This document shows positions 24,001 to 38,067 of a stretch of 64,000 bases of DNA, piece by piece. The number at the start of each line of letters is the position of its first letter. Position 1 is the stretch's first letter. The position numbers were made by a program, and so were the translations under genes. The stretch covers positions 992,001 to 1,056,000 of the forward strand of contig JAYKXP010000005.1 in the NCBI GenBank assembly GCA_037176845.1, in the 5' to 3' direction. The notes beneath the pieces were generated by a model. That model was not told the origin of the DNA, ran no database searches, and saw only the letters and a list, made by a program, of their open reading frames with translations. The stretch is from Paramarasmius palmivorus. Lineage: Eukaryota > Basidiomycota > Agaricomycetes > Agaricales > Marasmiaceae.

Positions 24001-27000
24001 CATACGTATGTTCCGAAACCGAACGATTTTTCGGACCTTTCGGAGTACTTCGTTCGGAAGGTCGGGCACTTTAAGCGCTCAATACTGAACGCGCGTCTAA
24101 TATGGTTTACAGAGCTTGGTCACGGCAATATCACGCGTACGCTTCGATAACGGAAAGTCACCCTCGGTCGTAAGACAGTTCTTAATCGACCAGTTGAGAT
24201 ATAACGACAACACTTCAAATCCGGTATGCTTCGCCCTAAATATGTGGATGCTAGAAATACTGATAATAGCTCTGAAGTACTCCGATGCTCTGTACATTTG
24301 CACTATCATCTCCGCTGCGGCTGCTGCTTCAGTGTCTACGGCAGCACCCGAACGAGGAGAGCTCTTACCTACGGAGGTCCGTACCGAACATAATGAAGAA
24401 GACAAACGACTATTAGACCAGACGCTCGTCGAGATCGAGCGCTATAGAAGTATGGACCGACTCATTCCTTCCGTTCACAACATTGTCACAGTCGCTACAC
24501 TCGAGGTAACGTCTTTTGTACCATTGTCTAAACCGTCCTGATTCTACGCATCTTTAGTTCTACATGGTCGTCTCTGTAGCAAATCTCATTCCTAACGCTA
24601 TACGTATCGCCTTCCCCTTGACCAGGTTAGTTATTCCTTTTTGCAAAGATTCGATTCTCATGCTTTCAATAGAGAGGGGAATTACGTTCCTGTCCGACTT
24701 GCCGCATTCGATATCCTTTTCCTGAGCAAGTGGTATGCACCTCCACTTTTGCGTTACGTTCTCGCTGTTATGGCAAAGGACCCGTCACGCATCGTCCGGA
24801 GGCATGTTGCACGAAACGCATGTCAAAGTTTAGCACTTCTCGTTCAAATGGGAGAGATGAAGTCAGCTACCAAGGATGCAGAATCACTTCTCATAGAAGA
24901 AGATGGTTCTCATCCTGAGAAGATGAAAGAGTCCAAGAAAACCGAGCTGGATGCGATGATCAAGGTCTTGCGTAAAGATAAGGAAGTCGGGAAGAATGAG
25001 GTCATTCGAGAGTTTCTCCTCACCGTCGCACTGTATGTTTTCCCGGAAGCTCACCCTTTAAATTTCTAACATTTCAGCAGGGCGCCTGATGCTGACCATG
25101 AAGTGCGATGGTGTGTGCTGAAGCTCGCTGATATTCTCATCCGTGGTCACGAAGAGACTGCGCCCACCGTCAAGATACATATACCTGTCACTCCTGTTGT
25201 TGAGACACCACCATCTTTGCCCACGCCGAAGATCGCTGTCAAGCCACCGAAGCCACCTAAATCTAGTCTGCCAACGCCTCTTGCTCCCAGTAATGCCCCT
25301 CCAAAGATCAAGTTTTCAGCCGCCTCTGTGGATAGTCCACGAGTCTCGTTGTCACTAAATAACACTCCCAAGTCCGTTCATTCACCGTTGCCGCCTGCCA
25401 CCCAACCTGTCCGTCCCAAGCCGATAGCTAGGCCTCCAATTGCGGCTATCCCGCCCAAATCTGGCAAACCAAAGGGCAGACCACCTAAGGGTGACAAACC
25501 GATGCCCACACCTAAAGCACAAGCTGCGGGGATGAGCTCGAACGATATTCGCGCTTGCAGAAATGCATTGAAGAAACTGAAGGCGAACAAGCATGCCCGA
25601 TGGTTCCTTCAACCTGTGGATCCTATACGTGACCAAGCTCCAAAGTATTAACATCTTCCTTCTCGTTCGCGTATGGATCGCTGAATGCTCTTATAGCTAC
25701 TTCGAAGTTATCAAGGAGCCAATGGATTTGAGCACAATGGGTGCCAAGCTGGAAGCTGGAAAGTATAAGGATCGCTTTGCATTCCAGGCAGACTTCAAAC
25801 TCGTGGTAAATAATGCGAGACAATACAACATGCCCGGAAGCCATGTTCACAACGAAGCGATAGCCATTGAGACATTCTTCGAGAAGCGTGCGTCTAGTCC
25901 CTAATCTTCTTTCAAATCCTCCACTCATGTGAGTGCTATTCGCAGAATGGACTATAATCAACAAGACTCTCGAAGCTGCAGAGAAGGCGCATGCGCAGGC
26001 TGCTCCCGTCATGGCTCCACCTCCCAAGCTACCGAAAATCTTACCACCAGTCCCCAAGGCACGGTTTTCACCACCACCACCGCATGTTGCCCAGCGTCAA
26101 GCAAGTGGCGTCCCCACGCCGTCAGCAGCTGTTCGTCCAGTCATTAAGCTCAAGGTTGGCGGTCAACCCTCTACCCCACAACCAGCTGCCCGGCCGGAAT
26201 CCTCCTCACCTGCACCAACGAAATCCTCAACTCCTTCGACTGCACCAACTAAATCATCATCCTCAAAGCTCCGCATCAAGAGGCCGAAGCCACCGGAGGA
26301 GCCACCGATACCTGTCGTCGTCCCAGACGTAGATGCGCCACCACCTCCTTATGTAGATGATGGCTCTCATGACCTGTACCAAGAGGTACTTGCGATAGAG
26401 CGGGAGAAGGACGAAAAGAACAGGCAACGCTCTGCTCAGCAGAGAGTTACTCAGAACGGTAGCTCAAGCAAGCGAAAGAAGATAGACGTTCCAAGTGAGG
26501 AGGACGAAATCCTCGAACTCGCCACCCCCTCGAAGAAAGAAAAACCTCATCATGCTTCTTCGAGCCATCGGGTTGTTGTCCCAGCTCCGCCAAAACCCCC
26601 GCAGTCAAGAGCAAGTAAGGAATCAACACCGCATGCTAGAACGCCACCTGTAGACTCTCAGCGATCTTTGACCAAGGGTAAAGAGAGAGAGGTCCAGCCA
26701 TCACCTGTTCCATCAGTCAGATCGAAACCTTCCACTCCTTCAGCGCCCATTCCCTTGAATGAGAAAAAGTGCAAAGAACTTCTGAAGATACTTCTCAAAG
26801 TGCCGGAAGCCTCGATCTTTTCCCGCCCAGTAGATCCCATAGCCGATGGGTGCCCAACGTGCGTCTTGACCTCCTTTGCAAACCCATGCACTTAACGATA
26901 TTTCCTCAGCTACTTTGAAGAGATTAGCCATCCTATGGACTTCGATACAATGTCTGGGAAGCTTTCTGGCGGACAGTACAGGACCATGGACGATTTCCGT

Positions 27001-27581
27001 AAGGATATTGAGCTAGTCTTCAGTAATTGCCGACAGTTCAATCCGCCTGGGACATTTCCTGTCAATTGTGCCGAGATAGTGGAGAAAGTATTCAAGAAAG
27101 AATGGCCGAAGTTCGCTGAGCGGAAGTTAACGTACACAGAGAAGCGTGGTTTACAAGGCATCATGACTGCCATTGTTAAAGACCCTGCGTGAGCCCACTT
27201 GTGCATTAATCATAGAGCATAACTGACCCTTCAATTAGATCATGGGTTTTCCGAGAGCCTGTCGACCCCGAACTCTTGGGTATCCCCACTTATTTCGATG
27301 TCATTCCACGCAAAAATGCTCGCGACCTCTCCACGATCAGGCAGAAACTGGATTCCGACACTTATGAATCTGTTGCAGCCTTTGAGGCAGATATAGACCT
27401 CATGATTCAGAACGCTATAACGTTCAATGGCGCCGATTCAGAAGTAGGGCAGGTTGCCATAGTCTTAGACGAGAAGATGAAAGGCATGTTAGCCAACTTC
27501 AAAGCGGGAGGGAAGAAGAGGAAAGATGGTGGCAGTGAAAAGTCAAACCCGCAGCCGTCCAAGAAAGTGAAGTTAGGTTGA
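21076..27581 (+). CDS. TAF2: TFIID subunit Taf2 fused to three C-terminal bromodomains
   Basis: TFIID subunit that contacts the Initiator, built on an inactive M1-aminopeptidase fold; about 1,700 residues split by some 25 short introns. The peptidase-like part contains HQKVVLEIDFSG, ARCWVPCIDNLWEKCTWEFE and QPLIYAFCLPGQESMLA. The zinc site is broken: HTLSH replaces HExxH and the second Glu region reads LWLVNGLAGYISGL, as expected for Taf2. HEAT-like helices follow (VRLAAFDILFLSKWY, RRHVARNACQSLA). After a Pro-rich linker come bromodomains at about 25,550-25,890, 26,760-27,110 and 27,190-27,510. Each has a WF/VF..PVDP-type ZA loop and the acetyl-lysine-binding Asn (ARQYN, CRQFN, AITFN). The third has lost the PMDL motif (RKNARDLST). 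The first exon has a frame problem at 21110-21114, so the start is provisional. The gene is convergent with Fab1, 154 bp between stops. Confidence 0.85.
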
Positions 27582-27735
27582 CTGTACGAATAGTTATTGC
27601 AAGTGGATCAATGTAGTGTCTATTATACAGGGTATGATATGTAATGGGTAATCAACAAACCGGATATACAGTATACAGTGGATGCACCGATGCATTGATG
27701 ATAATTAGCAGATAACAGGATCAAGAGTAATGTAG

Positions 27736-30700
27736 CTACCAGTCAGGCCATAGCTCTGACAAGCAATTTGAAGAGTCTTCTTCAGGAGAGTCCTTCTGCT
27801 TCATCCAGCGATCAGGGACCTTCAATAAAGCAACATCAGTACAATTCACATATCATGATGTGTGGTAGCGCGTACCAGAGGGAAATAACGCTCCATGGCA
27901 GTGATGAAACGGTGACGATACTGCTTTGGACTGACAATAGTGGGCTCTCCTCGTCCACCGCCTAAGAAAGCGGATTCTTTGACCCAACTCTCGAGCTTTT
28001 TGTCCCACGTGTACGTTCGAATGTAATCTAGGGCGAACAGTTGAGCTGTTAAAAATGAAAGGGAGGAATTCCGCGCTCACCAACTATGCCGACGACCAGT
28101 TCATTGTTCTGACTGTCAACCTATATGATAGAGGATTAGACACTAGAACTTGGACGCCCAATATTACTTACCCCGCAGACTAACGAGTAATCCATGACAT
28201 TGATGTCAGCAAGGAACTTGCTGTCGTTATACAGGGCTCCACGTAATATTCGTTTAGAATGTTCACGTAAATAGAATGGAGCGAGATGGGCAGCTTATAA
28301 TGGTAAGCACATAAGTCATTGAATTGTCTTCTTCTGAAGTGTAGCTTACTTTCGACTAGATTCTCGTCTAATAGAACTTCGTTTTCTTTGCCTGTTGACT
28401 GGACGTGGCGGTTGCGAGTGGAACCTTTCAGGTCGTATATCTGCTCCGTTTCCAGTCAGTGACCTGTCGTATACTGAGATGTGCAACCTTACCTTCGAGA
28501 AGCGGCGGTCGTAGAACAAATTCTCCATCACCAGAAGGTTCATTTGCGTTGTTTTTGCTTTACCGGGACCTTTGTCATTACCGGTTTTCCTAAACGTAAG
28601 CTTGTAACAACCGAACACTTTCGCTAGCAGGGTTGGTCGCTAGAAGCACGTCAGTTTGGTGAGGCAACTGGCGGTCGATACTGACATTTGACGAGACCGA
28701 AGATGACATATAATCGAAATAGGCAGGCGCGAATGTCTCCATGGTCTGAAGCTCTGGCCGAGAAAGTTCCTTTGCGATGAAGCGATCATCTGTCAAGCAG
28801 AATTTAATGTCGCAAAGCTGAAAGAACAGCAAGATACTTGCCTCCTGTTTTGAGGAATGCAGATCCCGACTTTCCTCCACTTGTATTCCATTTGACACAC
28901 CTCGACAAAGATTCTATCATGCTTTTTTCGCAATCATACGTGCGGCGAAGAGCATCAAATTGTTCAGGATATAGGACCGTGCAACTGATTGTCAAGCCAC
29001 CACTTTCGAAGGCTACAGAAACGCCAAACACAAGTATAAATTGGTATATACCACTGCACCACTTACTGATTGCCCAAGGGAGTTTGGAAGAAGGGACTCG
29101 CATATCTTCCGTAGGGTCCGCTAGCTCAGAGGGTTCGACGTTAACAACACCCCACGTTGAATTTGACTCCGCAACTGATCGATCGTCAGGCATGAAGGCC
29201 TCTCCTTCAGTCAGTCGGGCTTCTCTGGCTGTTCGCTTGTCCGCACGAGATCTTGCAAGCATATCGCGGTATTGAGGTGAGCTATATCGAGGGTGAGTCC
29301 TACAATAGATACCACTATAATGACACTCACTTCAGTGCTAACGCTATGATCGATGTTGGCTCATCGGTACGAACAACCATCGAGGAGTCACGAAAGATAT
29401 GTTCTGGATCCACCATGAAATCGTCACTTTCAAACGAGTTTCTGGAATGTGGTGGGGGTTGCAGCCAAAAGCCAGAAATCGCTTTCAGGATAGAATGACG
29501 TTCCGTGCCGGAAGGAATATCAATTTCCGACGGGGTTCGCGAAGGACCCAAGAAGGGTGATGGTGGTAAGGCAATGGGACCAGGAGAAGTGACAGGTTGA
29601 GGCTCGACCAAAGGTACCACGGGCAATTCAGCCGGTTTATCGGCATCCTGATCCTGATTCGGAGGCGTGGTCTCAATTGCAGGTATGGAAGAGGTCAGGG
29701 AGTCGGATGCAGGTGACTCTGTTTGCTGGACCAACTCAGCAACCGTTTTTTGCTCGTTCCCATCACCTTCGTCATCAGCCTCACTTGACGAATCTGATGA
29801 CTCGCTTTCGTCTTTGATCGCATCTTTGACGCTGTCCAAAATCTCGACTTTTGCTTTTGCCGAGGCGACGGGGCGCGCACGCCGGCCGCGAATGACATTA
29901 TAACGGCTTTTTGAACGTTCCGCATCACGACCTAGACGTTCAAAATGCCTGGCAATGTTAGACACCTTGCCACCGGTACCTGGGGGCGGACGTCTAAATG
30001 CCGATCTGGATGAAGTGGAAGGGGTAGCGTGCGCTGGGGCTTTGTCTTTGGAACGTGCCGAGATTTTCACCTTGGATTGTTTTAACGGTGTCGCACTAGA
30101 TAGCTTCAGGTCGGGCGGAGAAGAGGGCCTTGATCGTGGTTCTTTTCTTGCAGACTTTGAGCGTTTTTCTGGAGAGGGTCGACGTGAAGATTCTGAGTCG
30201 TACGACTCGACCCCTGAACGAGCAGGCTGTCGACTATTGTGGGTTTGTGCCTGCGCAAGTGAGCGCCGAGAATGAGTTAAATATCTCGGGGCGATGTTGG
30301 CAGCGTAGCCCTGTTCAAAATCCGAAGAGGAAGCTTTCCTTGCCAGAGCCCGATGCTTAATTTTATGGCGGGGAGCAGTGCGATGGGCTAGAGGGGAAGT
30401 ATACTCTTGCTCACTTTCGGAAACTGCAGGAGGAGGAGACAGTGCAGTTTTGGCCAGTTCATGAACTCCTTGTGCCGGAAGAAAATCCTGATACTTCTTC
30501 ACAAGTTCGGCTACGGTAGGCTGTTTGGCTGCACGCCTCGGGAGTTTAGAAGCTCTTGGTACAGTGATTCCATTCTCCTGATATAGTTGTCAATAATACA
30601 TCTTGAATGTGAACGTAGAGGAATCACCTTTGGATTCGTTTCTTGAGGAGCTGTCTCTTCACGAATCGCTTCGATAGTTGAGTCCGAATCCGTGCCCGAC

Positions 30701-33700
30701 TTCGATGATTCTTTCTCAGAGACTGGTGGCAAATGTTCAGGTTCCTTGGATAGACCCGTCCTGAATTCCTCAGGGCTCTCCGTGGGGTTAGGGCCTTCAG
30801 TAATCATCTGTACGTCAGGTCGTGTCGGTGCTAGTTCTGCATCTGGCTCTGTTTCGGAGGCCTCAGACGCGGAGGATGCGAAAGAATCGCCAGTTACTCT
30901 CCTCATCTTGAGCGGTCCCTCTTCGGCTTCTGACACACTGGATGACGGTAGATGTGGGGTGTCAAAGGGTCCAGCAATGTCGTATCGCCTAGGCCACATG
31001 GCCCGAACCGAACCGAAGGCAGATGTGCGCTTGCTGTTCCTATCCATAGTTGGAGGTGGCTTGGGCTTTGGAAGCCGATCAACTTCCTGCTGCCATGCCA
31101 CAATCTTATCCTGTTGGTACAACCTGACCTGATTCAATGCTAAAGTGTCCGTGGGTGCAGACTCCTTGTAGATCTGGTTGATCAGCATATCAATGTCCAC
31201 ACGCTCCGCTTCTGCGCGAGATATCAAGATGTTGATACAGGCAAGTAACGCACTATCGTGCTCCTCCTCCCCAATGGCGGATTCGATGCTGATCAATTTC
31301 AAATCATCTATCAATCCCGAGTACCACTGTAGGTTCCGTTTACGGAGACGATGATAATCATCGTTCTTCATCTCAAGCTGGGTTTCAGGCCGGACACGGA
31401 TGCGGAAAGGAGGGAACACTACTTCGTGCAGAATGATAGGGTCTGTCTGGAAACGTACTGTCATACCCTTCGAAGCGAAGAAGCGAATATGATGCTGGTA
31501 TATATTATGCTGGCAACCAGCGCCTTGGACGAGCTTGACATCGGCAGGATAGAAATGGAGTTCGAGGAACTTTGCGAAGGAATATCTCTGCATTTCCTCT
31601 GAAACAGGGATGAAGGGAGTAGCCGATCCACAGACACGACAGGCACTCCAGGTCGTGATAAGATCGGGGGCTGGGAAAGGTGCGAAACGCCCAATGATCT
31701 GTCCATCCCATTGCTCAGTGGCAACGAACAGTCTCGTCTGGTTGTGTACATAGACTTTGCAATGCCTCGCAAGAGGCTGATCACATCCTTTGCCGGTACA
31801 GACAGCTTTGGGATCAAGGAAATTGGCTAGTGTGTCGGTGACAGCCTTTTCAATGTACTGGCCAAGTGTACAGTCATTTTCACCGTAGAACGTGGTTTGG
31901 CTGAGACGTGGAGGAAAGCATGCTCGATGCTCATGTTCGCCGAATTCAGCAATGGGAACCGTATACTCCAGCATATTAATGCACTGATACTTCTCGACGA
32001 TAAAATCATCAGCGTTTTTGCGGAGATACCACTCCCATATACGCTGGAATTCTTCGTGCTTCCATTTAACGAGACTGTAACGACTTTCTAAAGCAATGTC
32101 CTCCACGGTTTTGAGCGTGATAGGGGCGACTTCGTTAGGAGTTGCCAATGCAGAAGCACCGCCAATCAGAGGAGTCCCACCGACGCTAGGCGGATGCGCG
32201 TTCGGCTGGAGAGAGAAGTAGCTCGTTGGCTCAGGAACATCCGATGGCGTAGTAGGGAAGTTTAACTCGGGGAGTGCTTCGATCTGGGCATTCAGGTCTC
32301 CATCATCTTCCTGTGGGGCATTCGACGCAGAGTCCTCCGCATCGCCCAGATAATTGGAGGCCGTTATAGTCACATCACGGGTATGTGAATGCTTCGTGTT
32401 GGCATGTGACCTTTCCTCCCGTCGAATGATCTCGTCTTCCCACGCTCTCTTGGCATCATTCAGCTCGATGTCCAGCTCCTTCATTCGTGATATAGGGTAA
32501 GGAGGAGGGAAGCGCAGCGTTGCTGAGACAGATATAAAGGTGTGAAGGTATGGTTCCAGAGACTGGTCGATTCTCCTGGTCAATTTCAATCCCTTCGCCT
32601 CCTCATCCGGAAGGTCGTCCTCGTTCACATCATCCGGAATAGGCATCTGCGATCTCTTCCCAGGTACAGGGGTAGGAGCACTTGACCCAGCAAACGACGG
32701 GGTTGATAAGCTCGACGGGTAAGCCGGAAGATTCAATGACGTGACGGATAGGTTGAGCCGATTAGCTGTTATTGGAACAGCATCTGCATGGAAAGAAGGT
32801 AGTGTAATAACCGAGTCCTTCCACAGATGCGTCTCGAGCTTGAGGTTTCGAACGATGAATGTCAAGAAACGCGTGACTTTCTTGATCTTTCTTAGCGTCG
32901 ATATGTCCTCGCCGCGTAGGATAATAGTGCACCCCATATCACGACTGCACCCCTCGAACCTCATGTAAGTCTTCCTCCGCCCGGGAATCAACGGATGGTC
33001 GAACGTCTGCACACGGAAGCGTGCACAATGCCCAAGTCGAGGTTCTAAAGCCAGCTTGTCCATTGAACTGAAGACATCTGCCTGCGTCATCCTCGCTATG
33101 AGCTGGACAGCAGATGGTCGCACTGTACGAGCCACAGCAATGTTGTGGTTCAACAACGACTCCAACGCAATTCTTGAGACCGACTTCTCGACGAGAAGTA
33201 CATGAGGCCTTAGTGCCGCGATACGCGCTGCCAAATTGCCCAGATACTCCTTTTCCTGTCGTACAATCTGCCCAAAGTGCATATATTGACCTTCAACACG
33301 GGAGAACTCGAGGGGGAAAGTGACGAGCATGACACGAGGATTCCGTTGATACCTCGACATTTGTTTATGGGCAATGTTTTTCGTGATCACAGCTCCGTCG
33401 ACGTATTCAGAGTCCTGTGGAGTCCCGCCTGGAACCTTCTTTATCTTCACGTAACGACGGACGTCCATGTCTTCGCCTTGGCGATGGGGAAGAGCAGTGA
33501 AGGTGAGCTCTCGGGCGATGCGAAGAGCAAGCTTGAGAAGTGTATCCTCCCAATCTCTCACGTTGGGGATATTCTCACTGGTGAGCATTTGCCTCAACAT
33601 GATCTTCAGATGAAGCATGGATGTGAGGTTGAGTTCTTGGGCGTATCTGAAGAAAGATCAGTCTCATTGAACATACGGAAGAACTGGATACTCACGCAGT

Positions 33701-35255
33701 GCTTTCGCGTCTCGTTCGCCAACCAGGTTCACCAGAAACGATGTTGTCCAGTCGACTTTGAACGCGGCTTCGGATAAAAGGTGTTGCATCATCGAAATCT
33801 ACGTACGAGTTGAAACTATATCTCTCGGGGCCATGCTCTGGAGAGCCAGTCGGAAACTGGATCGAGCTAGGACCATCAACTGGGGATTTCATCAAAGGAA
33901 ATTCGATGGGCGTCTTGGAACCAGGGGCAGTAGGTGAATCTTCAGCAAAGGTATCAGGAAGATTATCCGGATCCTTGTCTTCGTCTGAGAGAGCTCTGCG
34001 GAAGGGTGCAGGGTTGTCTGCCGCGTGTTCCCAAGTTCGTTCGTTGCTCTCTTTCCTAAAGACAGGCGTGATAGGTCTGGAGCCAAATCCGCTGTCATCT
34101 GAGCCAGAGATTGGTCTCCTGGTCTCCGCTATTGAATACAAGTTGAAGGGTTCGTCTCGGCCAAACAACTGAGACGCGGCGAATGGTGATTGTGGGTGGT
34201 GCCCTAGATTGAGCGAATCCAACCCAAACTGATGAGCAGGGAAGGAGTTAACGGAAGAAATGATGGATCGTCTGTCGTCGTCATCGTCATCGTCTACTTT
34301 TGCGAGCTTCTCGAGGCAAAGGTTGCACACACGGACCATGCCCTCATGGCCGAATCGTGAGCCTTTAATGATGTTGGAAGCGCAGCGAGAACAGAAGATT
34401 TGCCCTATACATTGAATTTGTGAGTCGTGGGAGGTAATTAAGGGGTAAAGATGATCAGTACCGCATATCCGACAATGATGTTTTCGTCTCCAGGTCGTAA
34501 AAACGCTCTTGCAGTCATAACATTCTTTACAGTTTTCGTCATCCATCCAATAGTCACGAGAAAGTCCTAAATAGGCGGATTTAGTATCATATACAATTCA
34601 AAAGGTATCGACACGCACCTTCACCACGTATCCTTCTCATAACTTTCGACACAGAACCCGACCTGTGTAGGCTGCCGGTACTCGTCTTGATACTCCTGGC
34701 ATCATCCTGTATTGGAAAGCCAGGTATTGCGTTTCCAAACAGCCCTCCATCTGTGGACTCCGAATAGAGCATACCAGTTCGAGAAGGCGATCTGTCGTAG
34801 TATTCAACATTGTATGTGGGTGTCTCGGATTGAGCTGGAGTGAGAGATACGAGAGGCGGTGCCGGCGTGGTGATATTAACTGTCGATAGCGAGTTTGGTC
34901 GCTCGCCCGCCGAGCTTCTAGATGAGAAACTGGATTGTGTATGGATTGTGTACGAGGGTCTTCTCTGGTCATTCGATGCTGATGTGACGTTGGCGTTGTT
35001 CCCAGCGTTTGAACTGGTGGTATTGGTCGATGCTGCTCCTACTGCTGAAGATAAAGGTGCTGAAAAGGTATTCTTCACCCTGGAAAAGAGAGAGGTAACA
35101 AGGGCATAAGAAGACTGGTCATTTTCGTCTTCTTCGGAGAAGGGGTTGAATGAAGTCAATGAGGTTACATCGTCGGCCAGCTTGGTGCTGCTCCTTGATC
35201 TGGAACCAGCAGAGAAGTTTGGGAGAATTGGGGAGGAAATTGGGGGAGAATTCAT
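27736..35255 (-). CDS. FAB1: Fab1-type 1-phosphatidylinositol-3-phosphate 5-kinase
   Basis: Makes PI(3,5)P2 on vacuole and endosome membranes. A Ser/Thr-rich N-terminus ([17 protein letters not shown], start 35255) leads to a FYVE zinc finger around 34,560-34,290 with the [20 protein letters not shown] and RVCNLC signatures that bind PI3P. The large exon 33618-30511 carries the TCP-1/chaperonin-like domain ([33 protein letters not shown]) and the Cys-rich Fab1 domain ([25 protein letters not shown]). A low-complexity linker follows. The C-terminal PIP-kinase domain at about 29,260-27,740 has [44 protein letters not shown] and the activation segment [13 protein letters not shown]. The protein is roughly 2,300 residues, usual for the family. 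It looks intact. Confidence 0.93.
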
Positions 35256-35906
35256 GTTGATCCAGTGGGAAATCGTTACGCTAGCGTACGGGCCATGGAG
35301 TTACAGAGCCAAACGGCTCGCAAGGCTTATATGGTAAGGGCTGCACTAGGACCGCAATCAACACGTGAGCTCATATCCTCGAAGAAGTTCTTCTTTTGCT
35401 CCGCAATTCTGCTGCAATGTCCGCTAGATATATTGTTTGTATTTATATTTCTATCCTCGACGATTCACGAGGTTCTGTCGCCGATAATCCACACCCATTG
35501 ATTATCAGACCCACTTATACCCACTCACATTCGGGCACTGTTCGTTCACAGTTCGCCTTCGGATGTTACGGGAGATGCCTGCTCGGCCATTTCAAATACC
35601 CACCCCACGCAACTACCATCACCTCGTTTGGTGGGGCTCCTGCCTCACAAATGACTCTTCGCTTACCACCCACGCTTTGTTCCGATTCATCAACCCTGCT
35701 AGCATGTCAGACCGAAATGAGGCCAGCTTGGGAACTTCCAAGAGTCTCCACCCGTTTACGTCGTAATAGCCTAGTGTGTCCGTCCGAAGATGTCTCGAAA
35801 GTCGGTATCCACGATCCGATATGATGAAATAGAACTACAAAAGAGCATTGCGTGACAAGAAAAGCGTCGTGCTATGATACAAAGGGAAATACCGTCAAAT
35901 CATCTT
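35256..35906. promoter_or_regulatory. Fab1 upstream region / CSN2 3' flank
   Basis: 651 bp between two minus-strand genes. A 142-codon open frame on the + strand (35396-35824) has no family resemblance and is probably chance. Confidence 0.45.
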
Positions 35907-37946
35907 TCACCATCTATCCTCCCGCATAGCGAATGCATCAGACATTCCTAATCCAGTTGGGTCACCGCCTCTCGAACTCGGACCTGTCTTGCCAACGACA
36001 GCGCTATGCGCAGACTCCAGGGCCTCTGTCCACTTCTGCAACGCCGCGTACCTCTTCTTTTCCAAGCTTTGTCTGCGGGAGAAGGTATACTCCGTGAGTA
36101 CCGCGCCAACAAAGGAAGAACTCTCCTTACTTTCGGTCCAGCTCTAACCTCATCCCAACTTGATCTATCCTGCCCTCGACTTTGCCCTCCAAGATAAGAC
36201 CTATCAACAAGTCCTCAACCTCCTGCACGGTGACATTAAGTTGCTAGACAAAACAAGGTTTTTGAGTTAACTACGAAGAGATAACGGCAAGAGACGAGTA
36301 CCTTGGAAAGGAACGACAACTCTAGCCGCGTATAAGGCTTGATAAGATCAATAAGGTACTGCGTACGCAAACTACGGAGGAGTTCTCCGATATACGAGCT
36401 GATAAAAGAGTCACTCATGATAGTTGATTGGTTATCTGTCCAATGCCACCGTCAACATCGGAGAGAGTACCGTCTTCCAATGACGCACCTTTCAGGATTT
36501 TCTCCGCGGAATGCACTTCCCGACGCTGATAAGCATCTACGAGGTCCGTCATGGCCTTAATCTCGGGATCATTCTTGTACCTGTAGACCCGCTTTGAGGT
36601 TATGATAAAGAAGAACGGCGAAAAAGCCACCACATACGGTTTCGTCTCTTGACTGTCAAAGGGATTGACTTCGCTTCCGGTAAGCATGTTGGCGAGGACG
36701 AGATACTTGAGTACTTGTATTCTCTGGGGAGAACCAGCTTCATCGTAGTTGCGAAACGACTCAAAGAAGTCTTCACTAGCACGATTCCATTGACCTTGTA
36801 GTCCATGTCAGTACGACGAGCAAGTATGGATATTGGAGCACTACTTACGTTCTCCCATCCACATCTTTCCTCCGCACTCTTTGATAACACCCATGATACG
36901 GGGATGAGGAATCGCAGACCGGACATTGTTTGTCGCATTATAGATTTCCTGGAAGAAACCTCAATAGAATACTCCGACGCGCCACATTTATTTTTACCTT
37001 CAACTTCTTAAAGTTTCGTGTCTCGTTGTGCATTTGGATTTCTAGAGCATAGATCTCGAGCAGTTGGGTTCCGCGCTGGGATTGGTCGTCGCCATCTCCA
37101 GCAGGTCCTGTAGCTGCATGGAGATCACGAATGAGCTGACAGTGGGGTGTTCATCAGCATGAAGCTTTTCGACTAGAAACTGTCACGCACTCTAGATAAA
37201 CGCCCGTACTCTTTCCGGTCAAGCCAGAGTTTTGCCAACTTTAGATTGGTTTTGGCTGACAAACGCTGGAATTTGGGTCAAGATTGGGTATGGTTGTTCG
37301 GTAGCCTGTCAAAACATACCTCATTCTTAGCCTCCTCCAGAACATCCTTCGTGACCTGATAGAACTTTTCCAGAATCTCCACCTCGACTGGGCCACCCTT
37401 ACCACCACCAACGTAATCAAGAATGCCATTGATTGTCTTCTCGGAATAATTTCTTGTAACGGCAGATTTAGTATACGTTAGTAGCTGAGTGTACGTATCA
37501 AGTGCATCGTGTGGTCGACGAAGAGTGAGGAATAACAGTTTTGTTGATTGTTTCAGTGCTTTGAAACCCCTTCAACACGTACCGATGAGCGATACACCCG
37601 TGCATATGACATTAAACACGACATACCAATCTCCTTTTTCTGGCTCCTTCTCTACAATTGCGCGAAACTCTTTGAGTGCCTCTTCTGGGTTGTCTTCTTT
37701 CTTCCCTGTGGTGACATACACAGATCAGAGATGTTCACAAAAGCGGAGTAGTCAGATACGCACCCTTCGCCTTGTAGTACATATTCTCCATATCCACGCT
37801 GCCCGACTCTTCAGCATCATCTCCATCGGAGTAGTCAAAGTCGTAGTCCTGTTGAAAAGAATGAGACGTGAAAGCACACCAACAGAACTGTCGATAAGCA
37901 CCTCATCCCCGCTTCCTGCCATATAATCGGCATCATCATCATCCAT
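35907..37946 (-). CDS. CSN2: COP9 signalosome subunit 2 (CSN2)
   Basis: Subunit of the COP9 signalosome, which removes Nedd8 from cullins in the nucleus and cytoplasm. The start at 37946 gives the acidic N-terminus ([15 protein letters not shown], then [14 protein letters not shown]). The family blocks follow in order: [125 protein letters not shown] and the PCI-domain segment [20 protein letters not shown]. The C-terminal winged-helix part ends AALQKW and a short tail ([15 protein letters not shown]). About ten introns; length near the usual 450-490 residues. It is divergent from Dad3, 121 bp between start codons. Confidence 0.93.
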
Positions 37947-38067
37947 GATGAATATATAAACGTGAAAATAGGGTTTTAGGTCGAGTCTAGCAGTGGTGGA
38001 AAGGTGTCGAGGTGAACGTCCGCGTCAACCTCCGTGGGAGCGATCAACAGCATGTCCCAGAACCATC
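37947..38067. promoter_or_regulatory. Shared promoter, CSN2 and Dad3
   Basis: 121 bp separate two divergent start codons, so the core promoters of both genes must overlap here. No TATA box was evident. Confidence 0.45.

Noticed and set aside
35396..35824. 142-codon open frame, plus strand
   Set aside because: It lies in the Fab1 upstream region, with chance-like composition and no exon partners or recognisable motif.
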